From: an uncultured Sphingomonadaceae bacterium
GTDB lineage: Bacteria; Pseudomonadota; Alphaproteobacteria; Sphingomonadales; Sphingomonadaceae
DNA: 64,000 nucleotides
Direction: 5' to 3'
Assembly (NCBI GenBank): GCA_947497455.1
Contig: CANMGU010000002.1
Coordinates: 338,506-402,505, forward strand
The notes beneath the pieces are model-generated. The model was given only the letters and a program-made list of their open reading frames with translations. It was not told the origin of the DNA and searched no databases. This document shows positions 61,324 to 64,000 of this stretch, piece by piece; the stretch's first letter is position 1, and each line of letters begins with the position of its first letter. The translations under genes were made by a program, and so were the position numbers.

Positions 61324-63882
61324 ATGACCGATCAGCGTTTTAACCCTTTATCGGCGGACAAGCGCTGGCAAGCCCGTTGGGCCGAGACCGGCGTTTTTGA
61401 AGCCGATAACAGCTCACCAAAACCACGCAGCTTCGTGCTGGAAATGTTTCCCTATCCATCTGGCCGCATCCATATGGGCCATGTCCGCAACTATACAATG
61501 GGTGATGTGCTGGCCCGTTTCCGGCGGATGCAAGGCTTTGAGGTGCTCCATCCAATGGGTTGGGACGCTTTTGGCATGCCGGCCGAAAATGCCGCAATGG
61601 AAAAGAAAGTCCATCCCGGCGAATGGACCCGCGCCAATATCGCGGCGATGCGCGACCAAATAAAGCGGCTCGGCTTTGCCCTCGACTGGAGCCGGGAACT
61701 GGCCACGTGCGAACCGGATTATTACGGACAGGAACAAGCGCTGTTTATCGACATGTTCGAAGGTGGGCTGGTCTATCGCAAAGAGTCTGCAGTGAACTGG
61801 GATCCGGTCGATATGACCGTACTTGCAAACGAGCAAGTGATTGACGGAAAGGGCTGGCGTTCGGGTGCTCCGGTCGAAAAACGCAAGCTCAGCCAATGGT
61901 TTTTGAAAATCACCGATTTTGCAGAAGAATTGCTCAGCGGTCTGGATGATCTGAAAGGCTGGCCGGAGAAAGTCCGCACGATGCAGGAAAACTGGATCGG
62001 CAAATCGCAAGGCCTGCAATTTCATTTCACATTGGCCGAGAAGCAACAGGATATTGAAACCATTGAGGTTTTCTCGACTCGCCCGGACACGATTTTCGGT
62101 GCGAGCTTTGTGGCACTGTCTGCCGATCATCCGCTTGCTCAACAACTGGCGCAAGATAGTGAGCCGCTTGCGGCCTTTTGCGAAGAGTGCAAGAAAAGCG
62201 GGACGACGGCAGCCGAGCTCGAAACGATGGAGAAAAAGGGCTTTGATACCGGACTGAAAGTCACTCATCCGCTCGATCCATCTTGGGAATTGCCCGTTTT
62301 TGTGGCGAATTTCGTTCTGATGGACTATGGCACGGGCGCCGTTTTCGGCGTGCCTGCTCATGACCAGCGCGACCTTGATTTCGCCCGCAAATACGCGCTA
62401 CCCGTCACACGCGTGGTAGCTGCCGAAGGTGACGAAGACGCGCCCATCCATGATGAATCCTATACCGGTCCCGGCAAACTGGTGAACAGCCGCATGCTTG
62501 ACGGTATGGATATTGAGACCGCACAGAAAGCAGTCATCGACAGAGCCGAATCCGAGAGTTGGGGCAAAGCCCAGACAACATGGCGGCTGCGTGACTGGGG
62601 CGTTTCACGCCAGCGTTACTGGGGTACGCCGATACCAATTATCCACTGTGATGATTGCAGCGCGGTTCCTGTTCCCAAGGATCAGTTGCCGGTAACATTA
62701 CCCGATGATGTCAGCTTTGATATACCTGGCAATCCGCTGGAGCGCCACGCAACTTGGAAACATGTCGATTGTCCGCAATGCGGCAAGGCGGCGCGGCGGG
62801 AAACCGATACACTTGATACATTCACCAACTCCAGTTGGTATTTCCTGCGCTTTGCCAGCCAGCCGGATGACCAGCCTTATGATGCTGAAACGGTCAAACA
62901 ATGGATGCCGGTGTCACAATATATTGGCGGCATCGAACATGCGATCCTGCATCTTCTCTATGCGCGTTTCTGGACCCGAGCACTCGCCTCGATTGGCAAA
63001 CTTGATTTTACTGAGCCGTTTGAAAGCCTGTTCACACAGGGGATGGTGACGCACGAAACCTATTTCGAAACGGTTCAGAACGAAGATACCGGTGCCGATC
63101 AGATCCTCTATTACAGCCCCGATGAAGTCGATCATCGCGAAGGCGGTGTGTTTAAATCATCCGGCGGCGCACCAATCCAGATCGGTCGCATTGAAAAAAT
63201 GTCGAAGTCGAAGAAAAACGTCGTCGATCCTGATCCGATTATCGATCAATATGGTGCGGATGCGGTGCGTTTCTTCATGCTGTCCGACAGCCCTCCCGAA
63301 CGCGATTTGCCTTGGTCTGAGGCAGGAATTGAAGGCAGCTGGCGCTTCGTTCAAAGGCTTTGGCGGCTGTTTGTTTCGATCGCTGATCAGCCCGACCCTG
63401 TTGGCGACGAAGACAAGGCACTCAAACGCAAGCTGCATCAGACGATTGCCGGTGTTGCCGAAGATGTTGAGGCTTTATCCTTCAACAAGGCGGTCGCGAA
63501 AGTCTTTGAGCTGGTCAATATGATCGAAAAAGCAGCGCCCTCGAAGGATCGTCATGACGCCATAAAATCGCTCGCCCGGATTGTTGCACCAATGGTGCCG
63601 CATATCGCTGAAGAGGCTTGGGCGCTGTTCGGAGAGAGCGATCTGGTCGCCAATACGCCATGGCCAATAGTCGACGAAAGCCTGTTGGTAGAGGACGAAG
63701 TCACGATCGCTATCCAAGTGCGCGGCAAATTGCGTGATACAATTACTGCGGCAAAGGGTTGCGAAAAATCGACCCTAGAGGAACTTGCACTTGGCTCCGA
63801 GAAAGTGCAGCGTACGATTGATGGAGCAGAAATTAAAAAGGTGATCGTCGTGCCAGACCGACTGGTCAATATCGTTATATGA
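61324..63882 (+). CDS. leuS: Leucyl-tRNA synthetase
   Basis: An 852-residue class I synthetase. The HIGH motif is HMGH (50-53), preceded by [10 protein letters not shown]; the KMSKS loop is at 625-629. The CP1 editing domain (about 220-420) includes [12 protein letters not shown] and a [15 protein letters not shown] discriminating segment. It charges tRNA-Leu and clears wrong residues. Its stop overlaps the lptE start by 4 nt (ATGA), the usual alphaproteobacterial leuS-lptE order. Length is normal. Confidence 0.97.
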   Translation: MTDQRFNPLSADKRWQARWAETGVFEADNSSPKPRSFVLEMFPYPSGRIHMGHVRNYTMGDVLARFRRMQGFEVLHPMGWDAFGMPAENAAMEKKVHPGEWTRANIAAMRDQIKRLGFALDWSRELATCEPDYYGQEQALFIDMFEGGLVYRKESAVNWDPVDMTVLANEQVIDGKGWRSGAPVEKRKLSQWFLKITDFAEELLSGLDDLKGWPEKVRTMQENWIGKSQGLQFHFTLAEKQQDIETIEVFSTRPDTIFGASFVALSADHPLAQQLAQDSEPLAAFCEECKKSGTTAAELETMEKKGFDTGLKVTHPLDPSWELPVFVANFVLMDYGTGAVFGVPAHDQRDLDFARKYALPVTRVVAAEGDEDAPIHDESYTGPGKLVNSRMLDGMDIETAQKAVIDRAESESWGKAQTTWRLRDWGVSRQRYWGTPIPIIHCDDCSAVPVPKDQLPVTLPDDVSFDIPGNPLERHATWKHVDCPQCGKAARRETDTLDTFTNSSWYFLRFASQPDDQPYDAETVKQWMPVSQYIGGIEHAILHLLYARFWTRALASIGKLDFTEPFESLFTQGMVTHETYFETVQNEDTGADQILYYSPDEVDHREGGVFKSSGGAPIQIGRIEKMSKSKKNVVDPDPIIDQYGADAVRFFMLSDSPPERDLPWSEAGIEGSWRFVQRLWRLFVSIADQPDPVGDEDKALKRKLHQTIAGVAEDVEALSFNKAVAKVFELVNMIEKAAPSKDRHDAIKSLARIVAPMVPHIAEEAWALFGESDLVANTPWPIVDESLLVEDEVTIAIQVRGKLRDTITAAKGCEKSTLEELALGSEKVQRTIDGAEIKKVIVVPDRLVNIVI

Positions 63883-64000
63883 CGCGGATGCAGACCATCT
63901 CTGTGCTTATCGTGGTAAGCGCAATGCTAGCGTCTTGTGGATTACAGCCGCTTTATTCCGGTGGATCCAATGGTGTGGTGGCTACTCAGTTGGGCGATGT
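63879..64000 (+). CDS. lptE: LPS-assembly lipoprotein LptE, N-terminal part
   Basis: The first 40 codons are present; the gene runs off the right edge. Signal sequence with lipobox LASC, then GLQPLYSGG, the start typical of alphaproteobacterial LptE. LptE plugs the LptD barrel for LPS insertion into the outer membrane. The start overlaps the leuS stop as ATGA. The body of the protein cannot be judged. Confidence 0.88.
   Translation, partial: MTRMQTISVLIVVSAMLASCGLQPLYSGGSNGVVATQLGD

Noticed and set aside
61414..62361. 315-codon antisense ORF inside leuS, and similar long antisense ORFs inside trhO (54844-55596), the MBL gene (48371-49048) and pheS (29195-29746)
   Set aside because: The opposite strand codes for clear conserved enzymes, the antisense products show no family features, and long shadow ORFs are common at this codon usage.

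Overview
The window looks like chromosomal DNA of a Sphingomonadales alphaproteobacterium. The evidence is a MipZ-type division ATPase, an EipA/DUF1134 protein, the DUF3576-leuS-lptE order, ligase-associated helicase and PdeM homologues, a bifunctional PgmG-type phosphohexomutase, and a degenerate intergenic repeat of the CTGAACTTGTTTCAG type. Base composition is moderate for the order, so a marine or freshwater Sphingorhabdus/Parasphingorhabdus-like lineage is a reasonable but unproven guess. No IS element, prophage, integron or CRISPR array was seen.

Region 1 (about 1-15.5 kb) is a cell-surface polysaccharide island. Its left part is a minus-strand operon starting with an EPS-associated MarR-family regulator, then pseB, pseC, an N-acetyl-sugar amidotransferase, HisH- and HisF-like proteins, an SpsF-type cytidylyltransferase and a methylase cut by the window edge. 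Together these point to a pseudaminic-acid-type nonulosonate carrying an amidino group. Divergent from the regulator is a NusG/RfaH-like antiterminator. Beyond it, a minus-strand export block holds a Wzy/ligase-like membrane protein, a Wza-like lipoprotein, a Wzc-like tyrosine autokinase and an unknown 392-residue protein. wecB and wecC (UDP-ManNAcA synthesis) follow on the plus strand. No glycosyltransferase or flippase lies in the window.

Region 2 (15.5-43.3 kb) is mainly housekeeping: tRNA-Ser(GCU), an EipA-like protein, riboflavin genes ribD/ribE, a TonB-family protein with a palindromic promoter site, nadE-gltX, a LytTR regulator divergent from a DUF2306 membrane protein, prs, hisN plus an AraC regulator, rpmI-rplT, pheST, prfC, a peroxiredoxin, an SLC13 permease, metX-metW, hisC-tyrA, mipZ, a DnaJ-like protein and pgmG.

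Region 3 (43.3-64 kb) is more accessory. A sterol-desaturase-type hydroxylase, a TetR regulator and a two-domain VOC lipoprotein share matched TGAAC-N2-GTTCA palindromes and probably form one small regulon. After a DUF1801 protein, an AI-2E-type permease and a metallo-beta-lactamase-fold enzyme come the Lhr-like helicase and, about 4 kb later, PdeM. The DNA between them holds two tandem periplasmic retropepsin-like proteins with a TonB-box-like linker, a small acidic lipoprotein, a glutathione transferase and TrhO. The window closes with a CPA1 antiporter, a YggS-type PLP protein, a thiamine-phosphate-synthase-like protein, an unknown exported protein, DUF3576, leuS and the start of lptE. The observations most worth checking are the retropepsin pair, the TetR operator pair, the HisF paralogue lacking its first catalytic aspartate, and the compensated double hairpin before prfC.
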